Source: Caryophanales bacterium (GTDB lineage: Bacteria; Bacillota; Bacilli; Bacillales; DSM-4216). From it: a stretch of DNA of 34,272 nt. The position numbers were made by a program, and so were the translations under genes. Within the stretch, counting starts at the first letter, position 1. Each line of letters starts with the position of its first letter. Below are positions 19,430 through 29,023 of this stretch, piece by piece. The stretch is taken from assembly GCA_014896555.1 (NCBI GenBank), contig JADBKC010000016.1:1-34272 (forward strand), given 5' to 3'. Below the pieces are notes generated by a model, which was not told the DNA's origin, made no database searches, and saw only the letters and a program-made list of their open reading frames with translations.

Positions 19430-19790
19430 TTTTGATCATATTCTTTTCTTTAATAATCGTAACCAGTTCATGAAAATCCACATTTAATGGTCTGATTTTT
19501 CAAAAAAACTATCCAATAAATGATGAATAAAACTTTTAAGAATGTCATTCATTTGTGATAAATTACTTAGTATATAACTTCGTTTAGCGAGATCAGTGAC
19601 AACTACTATTTTTAATCGTTCTAATTCACTTAACGCTCTTTGAACGGTTTTTTGCGTTTAAAAGCAAACATTCTTCTAGATATCAACTCTTCCTCAGAAT
19701 CAAAATTCCCATTTATTGTTTGAATTTCGAATCACCAGAACAATCTGAATATAATAAGCCCTACTTGCATTAAATTTAATATCCATGCTT
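19430..19790 (-). pseudogene. Degenerate GntR-family (YtrA-like) regulator
   Basis: Fragments MDIKFNASRAYYIQIVLVIR and TVQRALSELERLKIVVVTDLAKRSYI in broken frames on the minus strand. Confidence 0.5.
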
Positions 19791-19803
19791 TCTCCCTTTT
19801 CCC

Positions 19804-20568
19804 CTATCTATGTATCTTAACAAGATTATCCTTCTTTCTTATCAGCAAAAATAATCCATAACCAAAAACATTTAACATTATTAAACTTAGTATCCAAGCT
19901 AATTTTAATTGTCCAGCATGGTACAATTGAATGAATCCCCATACGGTAAATAAAACATAGTAAACTGTAAAACCTATCGTAAATAAGAAAAATCCAATGG
20001 TACGAACATCCAATACTTCAATCGAGACAAAAGATTGATCTGTTCCGTAGTACAACTCCCTTTTGAATAGAGCAGGTATCCACCGCTTTTTGTCTTCAAA
20101 AGTAAAGTCTGATTCCCTTGAATCTGCGTTGTATAATGAAGCTTTGAGAACAAACGGTTCTGAAACAAATAAAGAATTTCTCTCCTTTGAGTTCATGGAT
20201 GAAAAATTTTCTCCAACCTCATATCCAATTTTCGCAAAATGAGCGTCATGAACGTTCCCCAAGTATAGTAGAAATATGAATAGAATACTAACTATGAGTA
20301 AACACGAAATTCCGATTGTTAGTAGCCCATTGGCAAACGATTTCTGACGAATTTGCATCAATGCAATTAATTTTTCTGCCTGCTCCAATCCACCAAAACG
20401 TTCTACTGCCATTCTAAACGCTTCATTCTCTGTATAACCATCCATCATTAATTCTTTTACAGATTCATTGAGATGAATACGGGTTTCTTCTTTCAATTCC
20501 CTTGTGTCGGGGTGCTTTGGATTTGCCTGTTTGTATAATTGTTCAACATATTCATCAACCACCCTCAT
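19804..20568 (-). CDS. Membrane protein with N-terminal permease prefix-type domain
   Basis: VDEYVEQLYKQANPKHPDTRELKEETRIHLNESVKELMMDGYTENEAFRMAVERFGGLEQAEKLI followed by TM segments; next to padR. Confidence 0.78.
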   Translation of the reverse strand: MRVVDEYVEQLYKQANPKHPDTRELKEETRIHLNESVKELMMDGYTENEAFRMAVERFGGLEQAEKLIALMQIRQKSFANGLLTIGISCLLIVSILFIFLLYLGNVHDAHFAKIGYEVGENFSSMNSKERNSLFVSEPFVLKASLYNADSRESDFTFEDKKRWIPALFKRELYYGTDQSFVSIEVLDVRTIGFFLFTIGFTVYYVLFTVWGFIQLYHAGQLKLAWILSLIMLNVFGYGLFLLIRKKDNLVKIHR

Positions 20569-20570
20569 TT

Positions 20571-20912
20571 TTATCCACCTTTCCTTTCATCCAAAAAGGT
20601 ATCGATCAATTTTTTGACAAAATTCCATTCTTCTATTTTCAGCTTGAAATGGTATCGTCCTTCATCAGTCATTCGATAATATTTCCTGCGTCCCCCCGCT
20701 CCCTGCTCATCGCTCCAATAAGAAGTGATCCATTTTCGCTTTTCCATTCTTTTTAAAGAAAGATATAAAGTCCCTTCCTTTAATTCAAATACTCCATTCG
20801 ATCCATTACGAACCATCTTTGCAATTTCATATCCATACATATCTCTTTTACTGATGAGGGATAGTATAATCGTATCAATATGTCCCTTCAGTAACTCTTT
20901 ATCAATTTCCAA
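20571..20912 (-). CDS. PadR family transcriptional regulator
   Basis: HIDTIILSLISKRDMYGYEIAKMVRNGSNGVFELKEGTLYLSLKRMEKRKWITSYWSDEQGAGGRRKYYRMTDEG. Confidence 0.93.
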   Translation of the reverse strand: MEIDKELLKGHIDTIILSLISKRDMYGYEIAKMVRNGSNGVFELKEGTLYLSLKRMEKRKWITSYWSDEQGAGGRRKYYRMTDEGRYHFKLKIEEWNFVKKLIDTFLDERKGG

Positions 20913-21064
20913 TACTATCCCCCCTTATAATGAAAATCTTCATCTAAAAACAGTTTAAACGAAAGTACCTAATAATGCAATGTATATTTTTATTAAATGT
21001 ATTTTATTCGCTTCATTTTCTAAATTCAAACCGTGTCATGAATGCAACTTGAAAAAATAAGCTA

Positions 21065-21270
21065 TTTTCTCTATCAAGACATGCTCTAGGCGCAAGGGGC
21101 CTAAGTGAGTTTCGCTGCTTTGCGATAAGATGAACCCGCCACTTCTAGTTCAATGGCTGTTTCAACGAATGGATGAATCCTTTAACTCCCTTAAAACCTA
21201 AGTACTGATCGAGAAGATAAACATATTCTCCCGTCCTCCGATCACGGTAAAATAGGGACGGATTATTTAG
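21065..21270 (-). pseudogene. Fragment of a UPF0236/ISLre2-type transposase
   Basis: Minus-strand reading YRDRRTGEYVYLLDQYLGFKGVKGFIHSLVETAIELEVAGSSYRKAAKLT. Confidence 0.55.
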
Positions 21271-21435
21271 ATCTAAGCAATCAATTACAATCTATTGATT
21301 CAGATCTTCTATTCGAACCATATGGATGCTTTTACTAATTGAAATGAAATTTTATTTGATCACTTAAAATCCACTCTTGTCTCATTCATAAATTATCCAA
21401 AACCATACAATAAAATATGGATATTAAGGGAATCT

Positions 21436-21869
21436 TTGATCATTCTTGAAAGGGCTGAATATGATGAGTTGGGTTCAACAAAAGACTTCTGTAGAGAATT
21501 TGCAAGAATTCTCGACGGAACTGGGAGTGTGACGAATGGAGTATGTCTTGTTCAAAAATACAGAGACATTCCTTTTACCATACTCGGAAGAAGAACAAAT
21601 TCACCGTTAGTAAACCCTCCATTTTTTTCTTTTGAAAATTTAGACAGTCATGGAAATGCCTGAATTTAGGGGAAACTGTATTACTTCAAGAAGAGGTTAA
21701 TCCTTTATTAACTGATTTAAAAGAAAGAGAGATTACTGTTACAGCACTTCATAATCACTGGTTATTTGAACAACCAAGAGCCATGTATATGCATTTTGAA
21801 TCTATGGAACCGCCACTGGATTTTGCTAGAAAAATCCGACAAGCATTCAAAGTATTAAAAACCGAATAA
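21436..21869 (+). pseudogene. DUF1259 (LpqO/LppY-like) protein split by one frameshift
   Basis: FCREFARILDGTGSVTNGVCLVQKYRDIPFTILGRRTNSPLVNPPFFSFENLDSHGNA then, in another frame, LNLGETVLLQEEVNPLLTDLKEREITVTALHNHWLFEQPRAMYMHFESMEPPLDFARKIRQAFKVLKTE. Confidence 0.8.
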
Positions 21870-22112
21870 TTTAGTCATTCCATACTGATCACTGGATACA
21901 ATGAGAAATAAATTTAATTTCAATAGATCAATAAGCCGCTATCTATAACACTTGAATCGGTTATTGGCAGTGGCTTGTCTTTTTTATATCATATCTATCT
22001 TTCAAATCGTAACTTAGAATAAAAATGCTTTTCTTATAGAACTCTTTTCTCCATAAATTTTGCACATTTATTTTCTATGATGATGGACACCACATGTTAA
22101 AGGGGGAAAGAC

Positions 22113-23681
22113 ATGAAAAAATTATTGCTAGGAGCTTTATTGGCGGGAGTTGTCGCTGTTGGTGCAGCCTGCTCAAATAATGCTTCGGACAGTTCCATGC
22201 AAGGACACGATATGTCGTACATGAATATGAAGGAGGAAAACACCGCCAAGGACTCCAGTAAACAACTTCCTTTGGCAACAAATACAGAAGTTTTAACCGG
22301 TAAAGAGATTAATCTTACTGCTAAGGAAGCATTATTACAAATCAATGATCAAGTAAAACTTCCGGTCTACACGTACAATGGATCAGTTCCCGGAGCGCAA
22401 ATCCGTATTAAGCAGGGGGACAGAGTTAAAATCAATTTCAAAAATGAATTACCGGAACCAACTACAATTCATTGGCACGGCTACCCTGTCCCGAATAGCC
22501 AAGATGGAGTTCCGGGGGTCACTATGAATGCAGTCAAACCAGGTGAAACCTATACGTATGAATTTACTGCAACCGTACCGGGAACGTATTGGTATCATTC
22601 CCATCAAGATAGCGCGAAACAAGTGGACAAGGGGCTATATGGTACTTTCATCGTAGAGCCTAAAAATGAGGAAAAAGTAGATCGAGATTATACGCTTGTG
22701 TTAGATGAATGGATAAGCAACCCGAATGCAGAAAGCAATATAAATATGAGCGGTATGGATCATAGTAATATGGGAAATGGTCAAATGGATATGAGCAGTA
22801 TGGGCCATGATATGAGTATGTATGATATTTTCACAATTAATGGGAAAAGTGGTTCCGCTGTGAAACCTTTAAAAGTAAAGAAAGGTGAAAAAGTACGACT
22901 TCGCCTTGTGAACGCAGGGTACATGTCTCATAAACTTCATCTGCATGGTCACAAGTTTAAAATCGTTGCTGCAGATGGGCAGCCGATAAAAGATCCGCAG
23001 CCAATCAAAGATGAACTTTTGAATATTGCTCCGGGTGAACGTTATGATATTGAATTTATAGCGAATCATCCAGGAGAATGGTTATTAGAATGTCATGGCG
23101 ATATGAAAGGTACCGATGGTATGAAAGTGAAAATTCAATACGAAGGTGCAAAAAGAAATACGGACAAAGCAAATGCAAAAGAGGACCTTCCTACCGTTGA
23201 TTTGACAAATTACGGAAAACATGAATTAGGTTCATTTACGTTAGATCAAAAATATGATGTAGAGTATACGATGAATTTAGGAACTGCCATGGGCAAAGAT
23301 GGCATGGTCTACACAATTAATGGGAAAACGTATCCTGAAACAGCACCTATCAAGGTGAAAAAAGGAGATCTCGTAAAAGTAACATTAGTGAACAATTCAC
23401 CAACAGATTTACATCCAATGCATTTACACGGACACTTCTTCCAAGTGTTAAGCAAAAATGGTAAGCCCATTAAGGGCTCTCCATTGATTAAGGATACGTT
23501 GAATGTAAAACCGGGTGAAGAATATGTTGTCGCATTCAGAGCAAATAATCCGGGAAATTGGATGTTCCATTGCCATGATTTACACCATGCCTCAGCTGGA
23601 ATGATCACAGAAGTCAAATATAAAGATTACAAATCTGACTATAAACCAAACCCGAATGATACAACCAATAAAGGCGAATAA
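22113..23681 (+). CDS. Multicopper oxidase, lipoprotein-anchored
   Basis: Lipobox-like VGAAC; Cu ligands HWHG, YWYHSH, HPMHLHGHFF, MFHCHDLHHASAGM; Met/His-rich insert MSGMDHSNMGNGQMDMSSMGHDMSMYDIF. Confidence 0.95.
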   Translation: MKKLLLGALLAGVVAVGAACSNNASDSSMQGHDMSYMNMKEENTAKDSSKQLPLATNTEVLTGKEINLTAKEALLQINDQVKLPVYTYNGSVPGAQIRIKQGDRVKINFKNELPEPTTIHWHGYPVPNSQDGVPGVTMNAVKPGETYTYEFTATVPGTYWYHSHQDSAKQVDKGLYGTFIVEPKNEEKVDRDYTLVLDEWISNPNAESNINMSGMDHSNMGNGQMDMSSMGHDMSMYDIFTINGKSGSAVKPLKVKKGEKVRLRLVNAGYMSHKLHLHGHKFKIVAADGQPIKDPQPIKDELLNIAPGERYDIEFIANHPGEWLLECHGDMKGTDGMKVKIQYEGAKRNTDKANAKEDLPTVDLTNYGKHELGSFTLDQKYDVEYTMNLGTAMGKDGMVYTINGKTYPETAPIKVKKGDLVKVTLVNNSPTDLHPMHLHGHFFQVLSKNGKPIKGSPLIKDTLNVKPGEEYVVAFRANNPGNWMFHCHDLHHASAGMITEVKYKDYKSDYKPNPNDTTNKGE

Positions 23682-23825
23682 AAAATTGAAAAAGTGTCAA
23701 ACGTTTAGGAATCGATGTCCATTTTCAAAATGACAATGGAAACTTTAACTTGGTTGATGAACCCGCAACCGTTACCATATTATGCACTGTTGTTTTTTCA
23801 ATCATGACACTTCTCCATATTTTTC

Positions 23826-23866
23826 AACCCTTGGTATTTAAAAAAGGAATTACCAAGGGTTTTTTG
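23826..23866 (+). terminator. Rho-independent terminator after the multicopper oxidase
   Basis: AACCCTTGGTA-N14-TACCAAGGGTT followed by TTTTTG. Confidence 0.85.
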
Positions 23867-23997
23867 TAAGAAGTTATTTTTAGAAATTCTCGAGAGTATC
23901 CCTTACAAGAGATGGTCTGTTTATATGGATATAATCTCCTGCTAAATCTGTTTTGAGCACCGTTCAACCACAATTAACAGATATTTTCAACTCCTTT

Positions 23998-24480
23998 TTA
24001 CAAAGGCATTGGAGTTTTCGTTGGTTTGGCGTAGCCTTCTTTGTACTTTTCATCTATGTAACGGCGAATTTCCTTTATAGATTTGCCTTCTTGTTTCATT
24101 TTGATGGATTCATCTGCGATTTGTAAGCAAACACCGCAACGAGTGCCGTGGTCATCCCAGACAACAGAACCATCTTGGTTGATTTTTTTGACAAAGCAAT
24201 TCATGTTGCTCTTATGCCCAGCACTCTCGCCACAACCGCAATAACAAGGAATCCATTGCAACAACTCAGTTGACTTGCCAGCAGCTTGATACACTATGCG
24301 TATATCTTTCTGTTGACCTTTTAAAAAGGTTGGCAAAACATCGGCAGAAGCCGTTTTTTCCAGCAAATCTCCATTGGAAGAACGCTCTTGATGTGATTGT
24401 ACATGATTGGAACCGCACGCCGATAGGATCAAAGTGAGTAATAGTAAAACTATGATTCCTTTTATTTTCATCCTGGTCAC
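23998..24480 (-). CDS. PCYCGC-motif lipoprotein
   Basis: Lipobox LILSAC; IPCYCGCGESAGHKSNMNCFVKKINQDGSVVWDDHGTRCGVCLQIADESIKMKQEGKSIKEIRRYIDEKY. Confidence 0.92.
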   Translation of the reverse strand: MTRMKIKGIIVLLLLTLILSACGSNHVQSHQERSSNGDLLEKTASADVLPTFLKGQQKDIRIVYQAAGKSTELLQWIPCYCGCGESAGHKSNMNCFVKKINQDGSVVWDDHGTRCGVCLQIADESIKMKQEGKSIKEIRRYIDEKYKEGYAKPTKTPMPL

Positions 24481-24719
24481 CTCTTAATAACTTTATATAT
24501 AAACAACTTCTTTGTTACTGTTTGATTTCTTTTAAGTATATATAAAAACAGACAAAGGTTTGATAATCAATTGGCTTCTAAGCGGAATGAAATTCTTCTT
24601 CCCTATTCACCTATCAATAATTATAAATATCAAAAAGTAAGGATGTTTTGTCTTATTGCAACAAAGGACACTGCACTAGACTTTCAAAAGAAATAATATG
24701 TCTTCTCACTCTACTCACC

Positions 24720-25397
24720 TTATGTGTCCCATTTATATCCTACCCCCCAAACAGTTTGGAGAAATTGATCTATCGGAAAACCAGCTTGTCTAAGTTTTTC
24801 TCTAATATTTTTTATATGAGAATCGATTGTACGTTCTTCTGTGATGGCGTCATAGCCCCATAATGACACGATGATTTGTTCTCTGCTAAACACTCTGCTA
24901 GGATTTTTCAGAAAAAGCCCTAATACAGCAAACTCTTTAGGTGTTAAATAAATGGGCTGATTATTATACTGAACTTTATGTTGGTCTTCATCCCACACTA
25001 AACCTTGAAACTCGAGTTTCGAATGTTTTCCTGCCGAACGGCGCAGTACAGCCTCTATTCGAGCCAACAACTCGGATTCGTCGAATGGTTTTGTGATATA
25101 ATCATCCGCCCCCATTTTAAGCCCTTTTACTTTATCCAACGTTTGATCTCTTGCTGTCACCATGATAATAGGGATATTGGAAAATTCTCTAATTTGTTTG
25201 CAAGTTTCCCAACCATCCAGTTCCGGCATCATAATATCGAGCAAGACTAAATCAGCTTCGTTCTTTTCTAAATACTGTATCGCTGACAAACCGGACTCAC
25301 ATTTTACACAATGATACTCTTGAGGTGTAAGATAAAGATCAAGCAAATCTAACATTCGTTTTTCATCGTCCACTAGTAAAATCGTATACATGCTCAT
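24720..25397 (-). CDS. OmpR/PhoB-family response regulator
   Basis: LLVDDEKRMLDLL, VLLDIMMPELDGWETC, VTARDQTLDKVKGLKMGADDYITKPF, winged-helix C-terminus. Confidence 0.96.
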   Translation of the reverse strand: MSMYTILLVDDEKRMLDLLDLYLTPQEYHCVKCESGLSAIQYLEKNEADLVLLDIMMPELDGWETCKQIREFSNIPIIMVTARDQTLDKVKGLKMGADDYITKPFDESELLARIEAVLRRSAGKHSKLEFQGLVWDEDQHKVQYNNQPIYLTPKEFAVLGLFLKNPSRVFSREQIIVSLWGYDAITEERTIDSHIKNIREKLRQAGFPIDQFLQTVWGVGYKWDT

Positions 25398-26764
25398 CCC
25401 CCCTGTAATGTAATCATTACTTTCGTTCCTTTTCCGTAGATGCTATCCGCATAAATAGAACCTCCATGAGCTTCAATAATTTCTTTTACTATCGCTAAGC
25501 CTAATCCCGTTCCGCCGTTCGTTCTTGATCTTGATTTTTCCACTCGGTATAGCCGTTCAAAAATATGCGGCAAATCCTTTTCCGGAATTCCCGCTCCTTC
25601 GTCCGAAACAATCATTACAATGTTCTTTTTCTCCTCCCTTACATCAATAGTGACAGTAGAACCTTGATCGGAATATTTTAAAGCATTGTCTAACAGATTC
25701 ATCATCACTTGCTCAAAACGTTTTTGGTCTATGTGGACAGTAATGTTCCCATCACAATAATAGACAAGAGACATGTTTTTCGCTTGAAAAGCAGGAAACA
25801 TTTTGTCATATAATTTCTTTAAGAAAGAACATAAGTTTGTAGGTTCCTTACGAATTTCAAAGGTATGCTGATCCATCTGCGCTAACTCAAAGAGATCTTT
25901 TACCAATTTTTCCATATGCTCAGCTTCTTCATAGATGATGGACAAATATCGATTTCTCTCTTCTTCCTTAATGTTAGGTCTTCTCGCGATATCAGCATAT
26001 CCTTTTACATAAGTCAGTGGGGTACGAACCTCATGAGAAATGCTGGCGAGAAATTCTTTTCTTTCTTTTTTTAAGAATTCTAAATCCAGTGCCAATGTTT
26101 GAATGGCTTTCCCTAATTCCGCCAATTCGTCCTCCCCTTTTACTTGCAATCGAACAGAAAAATCACCTTTACTCAATTTTTCGGTCATCTGTTTCATTCG
26201 AATGAGTGGAATGGTAATGACTCTTGATAAGAAAGCAATGGTAATAATGGTTAAAAAAACAGAAAGAATTCCAACCATCATAAAATGGTGCTTTAACTTA
26301 TAAATCATATTTTGAATAGAATCGGTATTTTGAAACATATAGACATATCCTTTTATCTTTCCGTTAATCCGAATCGGGCTTACTGTTGCAATATGCGACT
26401 CCTTTTGCCAGTTTTTTTGCACAATCATTCCACCATACGGAATGTTTTTATTTGTTTTTTTAATGATTCTTTTAGCAACCGGCAAAATATGATTGGAAAA
26501 ATATAATATTTTGCCATTGTCATTGGTAATCACGACGTCTGTCTCCGCTTCAGACTCCATCAATGTGACATGTTCTAACGTAGAAGGATTATAATTTTTT
26601 TCTAACACATCGCGGTGGCTGTTCCCTCTTGCTAATAGCTGCTCAAATTCCTCATTAATTCTCGAATGAACCAAAGTAACATATAAAGACGCAAATAAAA
26701 CCGTCTCTACTCCTAATACGAATACAAAAAATAATAGTCCTAATTTAAACGAAATTTTTCTCAC
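25394..26764 (-). CDS. Sensor histidine kinase with HAMP domain
   Basis: Two TM segments, HAMP, FLASISHEVRTPLTYVKGYADI, NLLDNALKYSDQ, GAGIPEKDLPHIFERLYRVEKSRSRTNGGTGLGLAI; overlaps the response regulator start by 4 nt. Confidence 0.96.
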   Translation of the reverse strand: MRKISFKLGLLFFVFVLGVETVLFASLYVTLVHSRINEEFEQLLARGNSHRDVLEKNYNPSTLEHVTLMESEAETDVVITNDNGKILYFSNHILPVAKRIIKKTNKNIPYGGMIVQKNWQKESHIATVSPIRINGKIKGYVYMFQNTDSIQNMIYKLKHHFMMVGILSVFLTIITIAFLSRVITIPLIRMKQMTEKLSKGDFSVRLQVKGEDELAELGKAIQTLALDLEFLKKERKEFLASISHEVRTPLTYVKGYADIARRPNIKEEERNRYLSIIYEEAEHMEKLVKDLFELAQMDQHTFEIRKEPTNLCSFLKKLYDKMFPAFQAKNMSLVYYCDGNITVHIDQKRFEQVMMNLLDNALKYSDQGSTVTIDVREEKKNIVMIVSDEGAGIPEKDLPHIFERLYRVEKSRSRTNGGTGLGLAIVKEIIEAHGGSIYADSIYGKGTKVMITLQGG

Positions 26765-26936
26765 TTTTTTCCCTTCCCATTCAGCTCATAGCTATTTCGG
26801 GTCCTTATAAATTGGAGAAGAAACTGATAGGAGATTCATTGGTTGAAGTTTATTCTTTATCTGTTCCTCTCCCTTATTCATGGAGTACTTTTATGTATTA
26901 TTTCCCAATTTTCCATCGGAATGAAACGTATAGAAC

Positions 26937-27539
26937 TTATCCAACATTTCTCGAAACTTTGTTTAAAACACCCATGTCATTACCAAATTTGCACATCGCA
27001 TCACAATCACATCGAATGTCAGAGAATAATATGTAAGAAATTTAGCAAGCATTCGAATGCCGAATAGAAGGCCTTAAAAGTTGTGCTTTTATCTCTTTCT
27101 CGCGTTTATCTGGAGCAACTAAATAAAACTTCGTTTCGTTTCCATTCATAGTTAAAGCCAAATCATAGAGTCTTAAAATCCCTGTATAAATGGATGTACT
27201 TTTTTCAACCTCAAATGCACCTACAATTCTTTTTTCTTTGTCTAACTAAATAACATCAATTAGTGCGACGGTTTCCTTTACAGACTGAAGGATATTTGGA
27301 AGATTTAAGCGTTTTAAGGAAAATTTTCCTAACTTTTGGTTATTCCATTCTCTCTTATGATCATTTTGGGCAATCCATGCATTATAACCAAGTGATTTTC
27401 CTAACCTAGCTAAATGATATTGCATTTTCGAATGGGCATTTTCCTCGATCGCATCATTTATCACTTCAGTATGACGTTTCATTTTTGCTTTTGTTTGTTT
27501 TTCCATATTTTTTAATGTGATTTCATAGTTTTCATTCAT
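26937..27539 (-). pseudogene. Putative nuclease-like protein interrupted by two in-frame stops
   Basis: One 201-codon frame from ATG 27539 to TAA 26937-26939 with internal TAG (27246-27248) and TAA (27042-27044): MNENYEITLKNMEKQ...ENAHSKMQYHLARLGKSLGYNAWIAQNDHKREWNNQKLG...VALIDVI*LDKEKRIVGAFEVEKSTSIYTGILRLYDLALTMNGNETKFYLVAPDKREKEIKAQLLRPSIRHSNAC*ISYILFSDIRCDCDAMCKFGNDMGVLNKVSRNVG*. Confidence 0.65.
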
Positions 27540-28185
27540 TACTAATCTCCCTGTTCCAATTTCCAACAAAGTCCTCCCACTGCACCAAGGTCCTTGGATA
27601 GTACTTTCTATATTTTTCATTAAAATCTAAAATGATTCCTCTCATTTTTAAATATTCTTGCCATGAACCAAGCTTAATTTTTTGATCAAATAGAAGATTA
27701 ACCCCTTTTACAATAGCAGTATTAAAAGGTAGGAAAAAAGTAGGATGAAGAAAATAGAGAATATTAGCTATAGCAGGTCCAAGCCCTTTAATTTGTAATT
27801 GGTCTAGTTTTACTATTTCTTCTACCAGTTGCTTTTCTGTTGTCGCTTGTAGACATGATTTCAAAAATCTGCCAAAAGCCTTTTTATTAAGTTCATTTTC
27901 ATAAATATCGGGTATTCGTAGTTTTGGCTTCCAATAAAATGCATGGGCGGCTCCTTCAAAAATTTGTTTTTGTTCTGCAATGGCTGTCACTACAATTTCT
28001 AATGAGGACCCCTTAAAGTCGTTTCCAAATGTATTGTTTCCTATATCGTTAATTACCTCTATAACACCGTTTCGAATAGTACGGAATGCTTTTAATCTTT
28101 GGTCATTATCTATTAACCAAGTTTGATAGACTGATTCCATGTCAGATCGATACTCTTGAATCATCCTTACGAAGTTAGTCCCCAT
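27532..28185 (-). CDS. HhH-containing protein resembling the DNA glycosylase (HhH-GPD) fold, partner of the downstream gene
   Basis: EEIVKLDQLQIKGLGPAIANILYFLHPTFFLPFNTAIVKGVNLLF resembles an HhH hairpin; 8-nt overlap with the downstream start codon. Confidence 0.55.
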   Translation of the reverse strand: MGTNFVRMIQEYRSDMESVYQTWLIDNDQRLKAFRTIRNGVIEVINDIGNNTFGNDFKGSSLEIVVTAIAEQKQIFEGAAHAFYWKPKLRIPDIYENELNKKAFGRFLKSCLQATTEKQLVEEIVKLDQLQIKGLGPAIANILYFLHPTFFLPFNTAIVKGVNLLFDQKIKLGSWQEYLKMRGIILDFNEKYRKYYPRTLVQWEDFVGNWNREISNE

Positions 28186-28468
28186 GACCGTTTCTCCTTC
28201 CCGTTGAACAATAATTCCAGAATTAAAATATGCATTATTTTACACGAAAAATTTGCAGAAACTATGGATTTTAATAAATGAAACAATTAAAATTCGTCAT
28301 AGCGAATAAATATTTTGTTACTATCATTCCTTTCAGTTTAGTAAACAGCAGGATTATTTACTGCTTCAGGGGAGAGTGAATATAAACTGCCCGCAACTAG
28401 AAAGGCGCAAAGCAAATAACAAGAAACGAAAAATTATTATTTTACAGATAATGAGTGTAAAGATAAAT

Positions 28469-28505
28469 AAACAGCAGGTGGAGTTTAAAAAACTGCTGTT
28501 TTTTC
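28469..28505 (+). terminator. Possible terminator hairpin
   Basis: AAACAGCAG-N15-CTGCTGTTT followed by TTT. Confidence 0.4.
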
Positions 28506-28884
28506 TATTTACGGAAATTTACGGATGGACTATTCTCGATAGAAATAAGGATGATGAAAGAAGTTCTAGTATAAGGAAGGAGAGATTTTCTCTTACTTGT
28601 CGGAATAAACGAGAAATTTATGAATAACAAAATGAAGTTAGATGTGCCCAAAAATTAGAGGCATTCCGAAATGGGGAAAACACGGAAGAAATATTGACAA
28701 ATTTCCTGAAGTGCTAAACTCCATAAAATCCTTTAGAGAACGAAGGCTAGAAAGTCTTTAGCAACGATACAATATTTTCGTGAAACTTAACAGAACTGCC
28801 GCATATGCTGAAATGCACGTGCGTTGTTGTAAAAGGAGAAGGGTTATTTCCCCTCTCCCATTTAATTAGCCATATAAAGTTGTT

Positions 28885-29013
28885 TTAGTCTTTATTGCGT
28901 AATGCTAGTTTTACGGCAAAATAGACAACTAATCCAATGATGAACAGATTAAGGACCCAGCCGAAGAATCCAAATCCCATCATTCCCCAACCACTCATCA
29001 TACCACCCATCAT
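28885..29013 (-). CDS. 42-aa Met/Gly-rich single-pass membrane peptide (absent from ORF track)
   Basis: MMGGMMSGWGMMGFGFFGWVLNLFIIGLVVYFAVKLALRNKD*; GAGGTG ribosome binding site just upstream. Confidence 0.8.
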   Translation of the reverse strand: MMGGMMSGWGMMGFGFFGWVLNLFIIGLVVYFAVKLALRNKD

Positions 29014-29023
29014 GATCGTCACC

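Noticed and set aside
22075-23617. Minus-strand ORFs opposite the multicopper oxidase
   Set aside because: Antisense shadow ORFs of a well-supported gene.
26812-27067. Two overlapping plus-strand ORFs (74 aa each)
   Set aside because: Antisense to the C-terminal part of the interrupted 26937..27539 frame, which has a coherent sequence on the minus strand.
28376-28627. 83-aa plus-strand ORF
   Set aside because: Low-complexity Lys-rich composition, spans a terminator-like hairpin, no recognizable family. A structured RNA was considered but I could not match any riboswitch consensus.
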